Shown: one piece after another, positions 1-6,439 of the stretch
How positions within the stretch are numbered: the stretch's first letter is position 1
Layout of the letters: every line of letters starts with the position of its first letter
Assembly (NCBI GenBank): GCA_964418575.1
Contig: CAYQMI010000124.1
Coordinates: 1 to 9,755 of the forward strand
Reading direction: 5' to 3'
DNA length: 9,755 nucleotides
DNA from: Glaciecola sp964418575
GTDB lineage: Bacteria; Pseudomonadota; Gammaproteobacteria; Enterobacterales; Alteromonadaceae
Made by a program: the position numbers and the translations under genes
Notes under the pieces: model-generated
Seen by the model: the letters and a program-made list of their open reading frames with translations, nothing else
The model's database searches: none
Told to the model about the DNA's origin: nothing

Positions 1-178
1 TATGCAGCGAACGCGTGGTTCTATCAAAAAAGCGCACGCCTGCTTTTGTTTCCATTGCTGCAATGCGCCGGCTAAAAGTGGCGACGGGCATATTCATTTG
101 CCTAGCGGCTTTGGCGAAGCTGCCCGCTTTTGCCGCTTTTACTAGTGCGTATGCATCATCAAGTTGTTTAATTATCAT
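1..178 (-). CDS. LysR-family transcriptional regulator, N-terminal part
   Basis: The minus strand encodes 59 residues that form the N-terminal winged helix-turn-helix of a LysR-type regulator; the rest lies beyond the window edge. The diagnostic pattern is GSFAKAARQMNMP (recognition region, residues about 19-31), then SRRIAAMETKAGVRFF and DRTTRSLH, which match the usual LysR pattern of S-x-x-I-x-x-L-E-x-x-x-G-x-x-L-F-x-R. Normal LysR proteins have about 300 residues, so roughly 80% is missing and the effector domain cannot be judged. I chose the ATG at 178 because it puts the SF motif about 20 residues in, as is typical; an in-frame ATG at 190 would add four residues (MVAV). It is divergent from the SnoaL-like gene at 316, which is the classic arrangement for a LysR regulator and its target, so control of that unit is a reasonable inference. 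The family assignment is secure. Confidence 0.9.
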   Translation of the reverse strand, partial: MIIKQLDDAYALVKAAKAGSFAKAARQMNMPVATFSRRIAAMETKAGVRFFDRTTRSLH

Positions 179-239
179 CACCGCCACCATTATCCCATTT
201 TAAACAATAAAGAATCTTAATTTTGCATACTACTGCCAT

Positions 240-251
240 TTATTTAAATAA
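240..251. promoter_or_regulatory. AT-rich 12-bp palindrome in the LysR/SnoaL divergent region
   Basis: TTATTTAAATAA is a perfect 12-bp palindrome in the short space between the divergent LysR and SnoaL-like genes. A TTGCAT that could serve as a -35 lies at 223-228, so the palindrome falls roughly where a -10 element would sit for the rightward gene. A second symmetrical AT element, ATTAAT-A-ATTAAT, lies at 288-300 just before the ribosome binding site. These are candidate operator or promoter parts only. AT-rich palindromes arise by chance in such DNA. Confidence 0.3.
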
Positions 252-302
252 TCTATTCTTTCCCTGTCTTAACGAATTAGTAAAAACATTAATAATTAAT
301 CC

Positions 303-310
303 AGAGGAAA
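303..310 (+). promoter_or_regulatory. Ribosome binding site that sets the SnoaL-like start
   Basis: AGAGGAAA ends 5 bp before the ATG at 316 and is the only good Shine-Dalgarno sequence in the region. It shows that the open frame upstream (223-315) is not translated as part of the protein. The signal peptide beginning directly at this ATG agrees. Confidence 0.75.
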
Positions 311-315
311 TTATC

Positions 316-843
316 ATGAAAAACGTATTGAAATTAATCAGCTTATCTACAGTTATACTTTTAGCACCTGTAACCGAGTCTTTAGCTGCGAATGCGCCAA
401 TGCAGCAAAGCAGTGAGTACCTGAGCGAACAACACGCACTTAGCACAGCAAGCGATATGCAGCTTCGTCAAATCATTGCCCGTCTTAACCAATCAATCGA
501 TTTGGGCGACTATAAAAGCTACGCTTCGTTCTTTGCTGATGATGGCGTATTCGACACTGCCTTTGGTAAAGCAGTAGGCCCTGAGCAAGTAGAGGCCGCG
601 CTTGAGCAATCTCGGCCTTACATCAGCGGAAAACGTCACGTCGCATCTACGATGGTAATCAGTGGCGACGATAAAAAAGCAAAGGTTACGAGCTACTTAA
701 CCGTTTATGAAGCTACCACGTCTCTTGCGTATTTAGGCTCAGCTGTAAACACAGATGACTTTGAATATCGCGATGGCGAATGGGTCATTACTCGCCACAG
801 CACCTATATGGACCCTGCAACCATTGCTGCAATGCAAAAATAG
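316..843 (+). CDS. Exported SnoaL-like / NTF2-superfamily protein
   Basis: This 175-residue protein has a clear Sec signal peptide: Lys2 and Lys6, a hydrophobic core at about residues 7-19, and a likely signal peptidase I site after SLA (residue 24). The mature part from about residue 48 reads as a SnoaL-like/NTF2 cone-fold domain. It has an N-terminal helix with LRQIIARLNQSID, then LGDYKSYASFFADDGVF (the usual start of the fold), a pocket segment SGKRHVAS, and C-terminal strands ending in DGEWVITRHSTYMDP. Members of this fold bind small hydrophobic ligands, or act as cyclases, isomerases or dehydratases; no specific function can be assigned. The start at 316 is fixed by AGAGGAAA just upstream. 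It is divergent from the LysR gene and followed 11 bp later by a small gene, probably on the same transcript. Export suggests a periplasmic role. Family is fairly sure, function unknown. Confidence 0.85.
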   Translation: MKNVLKLISLSTVILLAPVTESLAANAPMQQSSEYLSEQHALSTASDMQLRQIIARLNQSIDLGDYKSYASFFADDGVFDTAFGKAVGPEQVEAALEQSRPYISGKRHVASTMVISGDDKKAKVTSYLTVYEATTSLAYLGSAVNTDDFEYRDGEWVITRHSTYMDPATIAAMQK

Positions 844-846
844 GAG
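842..846 (+). promoter_or_regulatory. Ribosome binding site overlapping the upstream stop codon
   Basis: The AGGAG used by the gene at 855 shares its first two bases with the TAG stop (841-843) of the SnoaL-like gene. Ribosomes ending on the first gene therefore sit on the initiation site of the second, which points to translational coupling. Spacing to the ATG is 8 bp. Confidence 0.7.
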
Positions 847-854
847 TAAAAAAC

Positions 855-1205
855 ATGACCCTTGTTAATGAAGTAGTATCACAAAACCCAAATGCGCCTG
901 TTGTTGTATTGTTTGGTGGCGACGAAGTTCGTCGTCACGAAGTAATCAAGCACATTTCTCAAATCGGTGACTTGAGTGTGTATGGCACTCTCAATGAGAA
1001 AGAAGGCATGCAAAAAATAGCAGAGTTGCCAAAAGTGGATGTCGTTCTTATTGGAGGACGCTATTCTCAGCAGCAACGCGAGTCAATAAAAGCTCAGCTA
1101 AATGAGCTACAGCTAAAGGTTAAAATTTCGGAACCCGGACATAGCTATGAATACTCAAACTCTGCTATTAAAAAAGACATTGCACAAAAGTTAAAAATAA
1201 ACTAA
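855..1205 (+). CDS. Small hypothetical protein with receiver-like alpha/beta pattern
   Basis: This is a 116-residue cytosolic protein with no signal peptide or membrane segment, and I do not recognise its family. Its pattern is alternating beta and alpha: strand PVVVLFGG (15-22), charged helix DEVRRHEVIKHIS (23-35), strand LSVYGT (40-45), helix, strand VDVVLIGG (61-68), helix SQQQRESIKAQLNEL (71-85), strand VKISEPG (89-95). This resembles a CheY-like or other flavodoxin-like Rossmann fold. The strand where a true receiver carries its phospho-accepting aspartate ends in IGGRYS, so if related to receivers it would be a non-phosphorylatable form. The start is supported by the AGGAG that overlaps the stop of the SnoaL-like gene, and a hairpin terminator follows, so the two genes form one unit. 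The gene is real in my view; the fold is inferred by eye. Confidence 0.75.
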   Translation: MTLVNEVVSQNPNAPVVVLFGGDEVRRHEVIKHISQIGDLSVYGTLNEKEGMQKIAELPKVDVVLIGGRYSQQQRESIKAQLNELQLKVKISEPGHSYEYSNSAIKKDIAQKLKIN

Positions 1206-1210
1206 TCGGT

Positions 1211-1242
1211 AAGGGGCATGTTAAAATGCTCCCTTATTTTTC
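1211..1242 (+). terminator. Rho-independent terminator of the SnoaL-like unit
   Basis: AAGGGGCAT (1211-1219) pairs with ATGCTCCCTT (1226-1235) around a 6-nt loop, with a single bulged T at 1230, followed by the T-rich tract ATTTTTC. It starts 6 bp after the stop codon at 1205, as expected for the end of a two-gene transcript. Confidence 0.7.
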
Positions 1243-1302
1243 ATATAAGCTCCAAGCCAGTCATTCATAACCTGCTCCCTTAAACTAAAAGCGAAAACGC
1301 CC

Positions 1303-2547
1303 ATGATAAAAATAGCGCCGGTATTGCTCCTCACCCTGGTAAACACCCTGTCTTTTAGTTTATTGATTCCGGTTATGCCTTTTATGCTTCGCAACTGGGA
1401 GTTAGCAGACTGGAGCTTTGGTGTAATTATCGCCTTATTCAGTTTTTGTCAGTTTTGGGCTGCGCCTATTTTTGGTCGTTTATCAGACCAGCATGGCAGG
1501 CGTAAAATTCTGCTCATAACCCAAGGCGGCACCTTGCTATCGTGGTTATTGCTTATGTTGCTGTGGTTTGTTGAATCAAGATTTACGCTGCCAGTATTTT
1601 TGTTGCTGGCGTTTTTAATTTTTGTGAGAGTGGTAGACGGTATTACCGGCGGTAATAGCTCTGTTACTAATGCGTATTTGTCGGATATCACCTCTAAAAA
1701 ACAAAAGGCCACGTATTTTGGATATTTAAGCGCCACAATGGGCTTGGGTATGATTATTGGGCCAGCAGTAGGCGCCTACACCATGGCAACGAGCTACGAC
1801 TACCTTGCCACCGCTGCAGTGGGTGCCCTGTTAAGTTTAGTGACCCTTGGCTTTATTGCTTTTGCTCTAAAAGAATCACTTTTGGATAAGGCAACAAAAA
1901 CTAAATTAGACTACTTACAGCCTTTTAAAATTGCAGGTTCGTTTGCTGCCTTAAAAGGGCAAGACATCGTTAAAAATGTGCTTGTGGTTAGGCTATTTCT
2001 GGGTGCAACTTTGGCGTCTTACACTTCGGTGATGGTGTTTTATTTAATCGATCAGTTCTCTTTGAGCCAAGTACAAATCGGCAACTTCTTATTTTTTGTG
2101 GGCGGCTTCGCCATCTTCAATCAAATTGTGTTAATCAAGCCAATTGTGGCTTTGTTTGGTGAGGCGAGAGCGCTCGTTTTGGGTTTGTTTTTACTTTTTG
2201 CAGGATTAGTAAGCTTTCCTTTTGTTGAGCAGTACTGGTTACTTTTATTGGTGTATTACTTAGCAAATCTAGGTTTTAGCATTTGCTTGCCCACCATTAA
2301 ATCGGTGTTGACTACGCAAACCGATAAACGCAATCAAGGCAGCATTTTAGGTTTAGAAGAGAGCCTTGGTGCGCTGATGATGACCATTATGCCGGTGGTG
2401 TCTACCCTTGTTTATTCTGCAATTGGCGTAAATAGCTTTTGGATTTGGGGAAGTTTGGCAGCGTTCGCTTGTGTATTTTTAATACTTGCTTGTCCGGGCA
2501 TCATCAAAGGTACAGGCCAAAATGCCTCGCCACAGTCATATAAATAA
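1303..2547 (+). CDS. MFS drug/metabolite exporter (DHA1-type)
   Basis: This 414-residue inner-membrane protein has about 12 hydrophobic segments, the normal size for a 12-TM major facilitator. Motif A between TM2 and TM3 is intact as GRLSDQHGRRK (residues 58-68). Motif B-like residues occur in TM4 (RVVDGITGG, 109-117). TM5 carries the antiporter motif C-like GLGMIIGPAVG (147-157), which marks proton-coupled exporters of the tetracycline/multidrug (DHA1) group. A hydrophilic central loop lies near residues 190-220, followed by six more segments. The likely role is proton-driven efflux of a small hydrophobic compound; the substrate cannot be read from sequence. The ATG at 1303 has no strong Shine-Dalgarno sequence, but the N-terminus leads directly into TM1, which supports it. 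It converges on the AraC-family gene with only 12 bp between stop codons, so that regulator is a possible but unproven controller. Confidence 0.88.
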   Translation: MIKIAPVLLLTLVNTLSFSLLIPVMPFMLRNWELADWSFGVIIALFSFCQFWAAPIFGRLSDQHGRRKILLITQGGTLLSWLLLMLLWFVESRFTLPVFLLLAFLIFVRVVDGITGGNSSVTNAYLSDITSKKQKATYFGYLSATMGLGMIIGPAVGAYTMATSYDYLATAAVGALLSLVTLGFIAFALKESLLDKATKTKLDYLQPFKIAGSFAALKGQDIVKNVLVVRLFLGATLASYTSVMVFYLIDQFSLSQVQIGNFLFFVGGFAIFNQIVLIKPIVALFGEARALVLGLFLLFAGLVSFPFVEQYWLLLLVYYLANLGFSICLPTIKSVLTTQTDKRNQGSILGLEESLGALMMTIMPVVSTLVYSAIGVNSFWIWGSLAAFACVFLILACPGIIKGTGQNASPQSYK

Positions 2548-2559
2548 TACATGCCCAGA

Positions 2560-3102
2560 CTAGAGGTGCTTAAGCTGTCGAGGTGTCATGCCCGTGCCGC
2601 GTTTTATCAAATCGCTCAAATGTGACTGTGATGAAAATCCTGTACGCAGCGCTATCTCATTAATCGAGTCATGGCTTGTTTGCAAAAGATATATAGCCCT
2701 TCTTAATCGGCATTTAATGACAATTTGATACGGGCTTTTACCAGCAAGCTTTTTAAATTCTCTACAAAAATGATAAGGGCTCATTGCGGCTATCGAAGCT
2801 AGGTGGTGGATGCTGATCTTATTTTCTATATTTGACTCAATATAGTTGAATATTGTGGACAGCCTTTTTGCGCAAAGTCTTGTACTTTTTGGAGCTACAA
2901 ATAACTCGCTTTGACTGCTGTTTATTTTATTGAGTGGTTTTTTTAGCAGTGAATCGACGCTCTTCAATGGCACAGATGAGGCCTTGTATTTCTTCTCGCT
3001 AATGTTGATGCTGGCGAGTAGTTCAGAAAGCAAATAAGAGTTAGAGTCAGTTTTATCTGCATTGCCACTAGATGGCTTAACTACCTTAATTTTTGTCATC
3101 AC
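2560..3102 (-). CDS. Short AraC-family transcriptional regulator
   Basis: This 180-residue protein has a C-terminal AraC/XylS DNA-binding domain with two helix-turn-helices. HTH1 is at about 95-118 (ISIHHLASIAAMSPYHFCREFKK), followed by the linker signature LAGKSPYQIVIKCRLRRA (119-136); HTH2 is at about 146-168, with INEIALRTGFSSQSH, closing with GMTPRQLK. The usual aromatic positions in the SQSHFSxxFKR segment are Leu162 and Ile166 here, a mild departure. The roughly 70-residue N-terminus is polar, rich in Ser and Lys, and too short for the usual cupin sensor domain, so any signal input is unclear; a partner or simple expression control is possible. The start has a GAGGGCG-like Shine-Dalgarno upstream, and the next codon is also ATG (start 3102 or 3099). 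It is divergent from the histidine kinase gene and convergent with the MFS gene; either could be a target. Confidence 0.9.
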   Translation of the reverse strand: MMTKIKVVKPSSGNADKTDSNSYLLSELLASINISEKKYKASSVPLKSVDSLLKKPLNKINSSQSELFVAPKSTRLCAKRLSTIFNYIESNIENKISIHHLASIAAMSPYHFCREFKKLAGKSPYQIVIKCRLRRAIYLLQTSHDSINEIALRTGFSSQSHLSDLIKRGTGMTPRQLKHL

Positions 3103-3201
3103 TTCGCCCTCAAATATGCCGGTGCTAAAAGCTTAGAACCAAAGGGCGAAAACGAATATGGGTAATTAGGGCTAAACCTCAGTCAAACTATCGGCCTATT
3201 T

Positions 3202-3231
3202 TGCTTTGTACTTATATGAACTATGCTTTGT
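3202..3231. promoter_or_regulatory. Phased direct repeats, candidate AraC-type operator
   Basis: TGCTTTGT occurs at 3202-3209 and again at 3224-3231, in the same orientation and 22 bp apart, about two turns of the helix. AraC-family proteins typically bind direct half-sites spaced about 21 bp, and this pair lies in the space between the AraC-family gene and the histidine kinase gene. Function is inferred; an 8-bp match can be accidental. Confidence 0.3.
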
Positions 3232-3291
3232 TAGCGGTGCGTATTCGATTGGCAAGTGTGTTATCGAGGTCGATTTTCGGGCGACAAGTTC

Positions 3292-3308
3292 ATTCAGCTA
3301 AATTCAGC
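3292..3308. repeat. Tandem ATTCAGC direct repeat, 10-bp period
   Basis: ATTCAGC is at 3292-3298 and 3302-3308, separated by TAA, so the period is 10 bp, close to one helical turn. The pair lies 30 bp before the histidine kinase start codon and could be a protein-binding site in its leader or promoter. No factor can be named. Confidence 0.35.
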
Positions 3309-3337
3309 ATAAACAAAACATAAGGCGCTCAAGCTAT

Positions 3338-5185
3338 ATGCATGCTTTTTCAATAGTTATAAGAATAGTGGTCAGCACTTCAAGCTTAATGTTTTATGCC
3401 AGTCTGAGTATGGCTTGTGTCAATTTGCCCGACCAATCGTTTACAGATAAACCTATTCCCCAAAGCGATGAGGAGCTTTATCAAATTATTTATGAGATGG
3501 AAGATTATGTGCAAAGCTGTCAACTTGCTCGGTCGCTAGAGGATGTTGAGGATCATTCTGCTGCAGCCGTCGCATATGGCAAAGCGGCAAACCTTGCACA
3601 GAGTAAAAAGGCCCGAGGTTATGCCTTGCAACGTCAGGGCCTGATGTACTTTTACAGTGATGTGTTAACCCAAGCGATGCAGGTGTTTTTGGAGGTCGCA
3701 GAAATCGGTGAAAGTATTAGCGATGTTGGCTTGCAAATCGAAGCACTGAGTGGACGCGCAGGCATAATGACCGAATTAGGGCGCAGTAGCGAAGCGGTTG
3801 AAGCGCTTGATTTTGCAATATCGCTTGCACTTGAAAAATATAGCGCTGAGCCAAGTGATGAGGGGCGTCGGCAGTTATTGCGGATGCATTATAACAAGGC
3901 GATCGCCTATCAATACTTAAAAAGTGTAGATGGACTAAAACGCACAATCAGTGATGCTAGGCGTTTTGTAAGTCAGGCAGACCCGCCTTTTATGTTTGGC
4001 TATCTCGGACAGTTAGCCGGACATCTAGCTAGACTAGAGGGAAACTACGAACATTCTGAAAACCTTCTGCAAGGAGCCTTTGAGAACATTGATACAGCGC
4101 CAAGCCCTATATTTCGTTTGAATTTGCTCTATGAAATGGTGCTCACTTATGAAGCCCTAGGCGATGGCGTTTCTGCCTTAAAATATGCACAAATGATGGA
4201 CCAACAAATGCAGGCCCTGCCAAAACCTCTGGATTTTATTGGTCCAAAGATAACAGAATCAAAAGCACGAGCATACAGCGCAATGGACGATGATAAAAAG
4301 GCAGCTTCGCATTATTTAGACGCCTATCTCACATTAAAAAAGGAGCAGCAACAGCGTCTGAACAGCGAACTGATTTGGCTTAATGATATTTACGACCGCG
4401 AGGTTCGTCGCCGCGAAATTCAAATGCTTCGGCAAGAAACAGAGGCAAAGGATAAAATTATTGAACAGCAGCGTTATCTAGTGGCGCTTTCTAGTTTATT
4501 GTTTATTGCCCTGCTACTTTTTGGCATTTTTAGAGCGCGGCAATTAAAAGAAAGAGAGGTATTTAGGCAGACCCTTGCCAGTGAAAAAGCAACTAGAGAC
4601 GAACGCTTGCGTATTTCTCGCGAGCTTCACGATAATCTGTTGCAAGGCGTAATGGCCGTATCTATTCATAGTCAGAGGGCGTTAAACTGGTTAAACAAAG
4701 ACCCAGCTAAAATGCAGTCGGTTTTACAAGACTTAGTGTCACTTTCTGATAGAACCGCAGTAGAAGGGCGCAAAGCCATAGAGACATATCGACATGCCGA
4801 CGACACGATTTTACTTAAAGAGTTAGTAAAAATAGTCGCCGTAGAGGCAAAAAAACTAGCAATCACCCTTAAATTACCCGAACAAAGCGAACATATATGG
4901 CAATATTCATTTTCATATGATATTGGCCAAATCTTTGCGGAGGCGACTCGTAATGCACTTAAACACAGTGAGGCAAGTCAATTATCATTTACGGTTGAAC
5001 AAAATAAAGACGCTTTTACCATTATCTTTTGCGACAACGGTAAAGGCTTTGACCAGAGCGTTGTGCCTATTGGTCATTGGGGGCTTTTAGGCATGCAAGA
5101 AAGAGCTTTAAATGCCGGTGCAGAGCTTGATATTCATTCAGATAGTGATGGCACACGTGTAAGCGTCGTTATCAAGCACAGCTAA
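3338..5185 (+). CDS. NarL-type sensor histidine kinase with periplasmic TPR-like domain
   Basis: This 615-residue membrane kinase begins with an N-terminal signal sequence or anchor (hydrophobic core about residues 6-25, likely cleavage after SMA). A long helical region at about 60-335 has TPR-like helix pairs rich in Ala, Tyr and Gly, for example AAAVAYGKAANLA and SSEAVEALDFAISLA. A charged coiled coil (about 335-378) leads into a transmembrane segment from Tyr380 to about residue 398. The cytoplasmic part has a HisKA_3 dimerisation helix with ERLRISRELHDNLLQG, His431 being the phospho-acceptor, then a HATPase_c domain with N-box NALKH (Asn539), G1 box DNGKGF (566-571) and GHWGLLGM (579-586). 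All catalytic motifs look intact. TPRs suggest the signal is a protein or peptide contact rather than a small ligand. AAGGCG lies 10 bp before the ATG. Its stop overlaps that of the convergent response regulator, the likely partner. Confidence 0.93.
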   Translation: MHAFSIVIRIVVSTSSLMFYASLSMACVNLPDQSFTDKPIPQSDEELYQIIYEMEDYVQSCQLARSLEDVEDHSAAAVAYGKAANLAQSKKARGYALQRQGLMYFYSDVLTQAMQVFLEVAEIGESISDVGLQIEALSGRAGIMTELGRSSEAVEALDFAISLALEKYSAEPSDEGRRQLLRMHYNKAIAYQYLKSVDGLKRTISDARRFVSQADPPFMFGYLGQLAGHLARLEGNYEHSENLLQGAFENIDTAPSPIFRLNLLYEMVLTYEALGDGVSALKYAQMMDQQMQALPKPLDFIGPKITESKARAYSAMDDDKKAASHYLDAYLTLKKEQQQRLNSELIWLNDIYDREVRRREIQMLRQETEAKDKIIEQQRYLVALSSLLFIALLLFGIFRARQLKEREVFRQTLASEKATRDERLRISRELHDNLLQGVMAVSIHSQRALNWLNKDPAKMQSVLQDLVSLSDRTAVEGRKAIETYRHADDTILLKELVKIVAVEAKKLAITLKLPEQSEHIWQYSFSYDIGQIFAEATRNALKHSEASQLSFTVEQNKDAFTIIFCDNGKGFDQSVVPIGHWGLLGMQERALNAGAELDIHSDSDGTRVSVVIKHS

Positions 5186-5786
5186 TTTAGTCGAATTAAA
5201 CCGCGTTGCAATGCAATCATAATAGCGTCGGTACGGTCTTTTGCTTTGAGTTTGTTTAAGATACTTGCCATATGATTTTTAACCGTTGCCTCGCTAATAC
5301 TAAGCTCGTAGGCAATCGCTTTGTTAGCATTTCCTTGCGCGACTATTTTGAGTATTTCTAGCTCTCGCTCAGTAAGTGAATCATCTTGAATGGCTTGGGC
5401 GTAGCGCTCGGCTACCACGCCTTCGATAAATCGTTTGCCTTTGTGCACATGCCGAATTGCCTCAACCACTTGGCTACCGACAGCGTCTTTTAGCATAAAG
5501 CCTTTTGCACCGGCATTAATCGTCCGTTTTATTGTATCTGAGCCACCATATGTGGTTAACACAATGATTTGCATGTTGGGCGCTCGTGCGAGTACTTTTG
5601 CGATGACATCCTCGCCTTGAATATCGGGCAATTGTAAGTCCAAAACGATGACGTCGGGAGCGAGACTCTCAAAAGTATCTAACGCAGTTTTACCGTCGCT
5701 AGCTTCGCCCACAACTTGCATATCCTCGGCATCGTTTACTAAAGCAACAATGCCGAAGCGCAGTGTGGGATGGTCGTCTACGATAA
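5182..5786 (-). CDS. NarL/FixJ-family response regulator, N-terminus lost in the gap
   Basis: The open frame continues past the first visible Met (5721) to the gap at 5786, and the extra residues read IVDDHPTLRFGIVALVNDAE, the standard start of a receiver domain. The true start codon is therefore inside the N run, probably only 3-7 codons further. Counting the visible Ile as residue 1, the acidic pair is Asp3-Asp4, the phospho-acceptor is Asp49 in VIVLDLQLPD, and the conserved Lys is in FMLKDA. After a linker, a LuxR-type helix-turn-helix follows: LTERELEILKIVAQG, then NKAIAYELSISEATVKNHM. It binds DNA when phosphorylated, in all likelihood by the adjacent HisKA_3 kinase, which is its matching family. 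The gene is convergent with that kinase and shares 4 bp at the stops. Identification is firm; only the start is unknown. Confidence 0.93.
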
Positions 5787-5886
5787 NNNNNNNNNNNNNN
5801 NNNNNNNNNNNNNNNNNNNNNNNNNNNNNNNNNNNNNNNNNNNNNNNNNNNNNNNNNNNNNNNNNNNNNNNNNNNNNNNNNNNNNN
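5787..5886. other. Scaffold gap of 100 N
   Basis: Exactly 100 undetermined bases, the conventional placeholder for a gap of unknown length. The left flank is the response regulator receiver domain (start codon missing) and the right flank is DoxX (C-terminus missing), both on the minus strand. A normal DoxX would need some 30-45 more codons, so real missing sequence is present and the true gap may exceed 100 bp. Confidence 0.97.
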
Positions 5887-6185
5887 AAGATTGCCACTAA
5901 CATGGTAATACTTAAGGCGATTGCAGTTGGCCTAGCTAATAAACCTAACATTAAAAATATACCGCCAAAAAACTCGACAGAGCCTGCCATTAAAGCCATT
6001 AACCAGCCCGGTGACAAGCCAATTGAAGCCATCCATTCGCCGGTGGCTGAGAGACCTGCGCCGCCATACCATCCAAATAACTTTTGACCGCCATAGGCAA
6101 TGAAAATGACTCCAGCGACCAAGCGCAATATTAAAGGTGACCAAGAGATGTTTTTTACAAGCAACAAACGCATCAACATTTCCAT
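5887..6185 (-). CDS. DoxX-family membrane protein, C-terminus lost in the gap
   Basis: About 99 residues are visible, against a family norm of roughly 130-150. The N-terminal segment LILRLVAGVIFIAYGGQKLFGWYGGAG is characteristic of DoxX: a first membrane helix (about 16-34) followed by the signature G-x-K-L-F-G-W-x-G-G. A second helix is near residues 60-82 (WLMALMAGSVEFFGGIFLML) with the usual GLLARPTA turn, and a third helix begins at ALSITMLVAI before the gap. DoxX proteins are small four-helix inner-membrane proteins; in some bacteria they associate with redox or thiol-stress enzymes, but the biochemical role here is not known. The ATG at 6185 has a strong AGGAG five bases upstream. The gene is divergent from the YcaC-like hydrolase, and it may be read together with the response regulator beyond the gap, though the unknown gap size leaves this open. 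Confidence 0.9.
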
Positions 6186-6231
6186 AATAGCTCCTCATTC
6201 AGAGTAATTAACGCCCCAGTAAGCCACTAAA

Positions 6232-6260
6232 ATTACCAAGAGCATAGGTTAAAAAGTCAA
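6232..6260 (-). promoter_or_regulatory. Probable sigma-70 promoter for DoxX
   Basis: Read on the minus strand, TTGACT (6260-6255) is followed after 17 bp by GGTAAT (6237-6232), matching the -35 consensus at five of six positions and the -10 at four of six. The predicted start near 6225 would give a leader of about 40 nt containing the AGGAG before the DoxX start at 6185. Confidence 0.45.
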
Positions 6261-6389
6261 AAGCTAGTAAACAACTTTTAGGAGTGTAGTGAGTAATTCA
6301 AGCCTAATCTTCCAGATTCTTGCGTTTTTCTATTAAAGCTCGAGCGAGTTAATAAATAAGGCCGAGCTATATAGAGATTGAACAGACAG

Positions 6390-6413
6390 CAACATTATGG
6401 AAGAAAAATGTTG
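6390..6413. promoter_or_regulatory. Inverted repeat CAACATT-N10-AATGTTG, candidate operator
   Basis: Perfect 7-bp arms at 6390-6396 and 6407-6413 are separated by 10 bp, so the arm centres are 17 bp apart. This suits a dimeric regulator. It has no following T tract, so it is not a terminator, and its position about 140-160 bp before the hydrolase start suits an upstream activator site. Confidence 0.35.
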
Positions 6414-6439
6414 ATCGGTAACATAGCATCTTAAACGCC

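Noticed and set aside
15..203. Plus-strand open frame of 62 codons
   Set aside because: It lies antisense to the LysR N-terminus, whose minus-strand reading has clear family motifs; the plus frame has no recognisable protein and no ribosome binding site.
1291..1299. GCGAAAACG before the MFS gene, repeated at 3146-3154 upstream of the AraC-family gene
   Set aside because: Only a 9-bp match with no symmetry or similar flanks, placed at very different distances from the two starts; a chance match between two intergenic stretches is plausible.
3249..3277. TTGGCA with GATTTT 17 bp later as a kinase promoter
   Set aside because: The -35 match is good but the -10 matches only three of six positions, which is too weak to report as a promoter.
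3338..3424. Lipoprotein signal in the kinase N-terminus (SMAC)
   Set aside because: The residue three before the Cys is Ser rather than Leu, Val or Ile, so the lipobox is poor; a signal peptidase I site after SMA or an uncleaved anchor fits better.
5770..6185. Open frames running through the N run on both strands
   Set aside because: They are continuous only because undetermined bases contain no stops. The real genes are the response regulator on the left and DoxX on the right, both interrupted by the gap.
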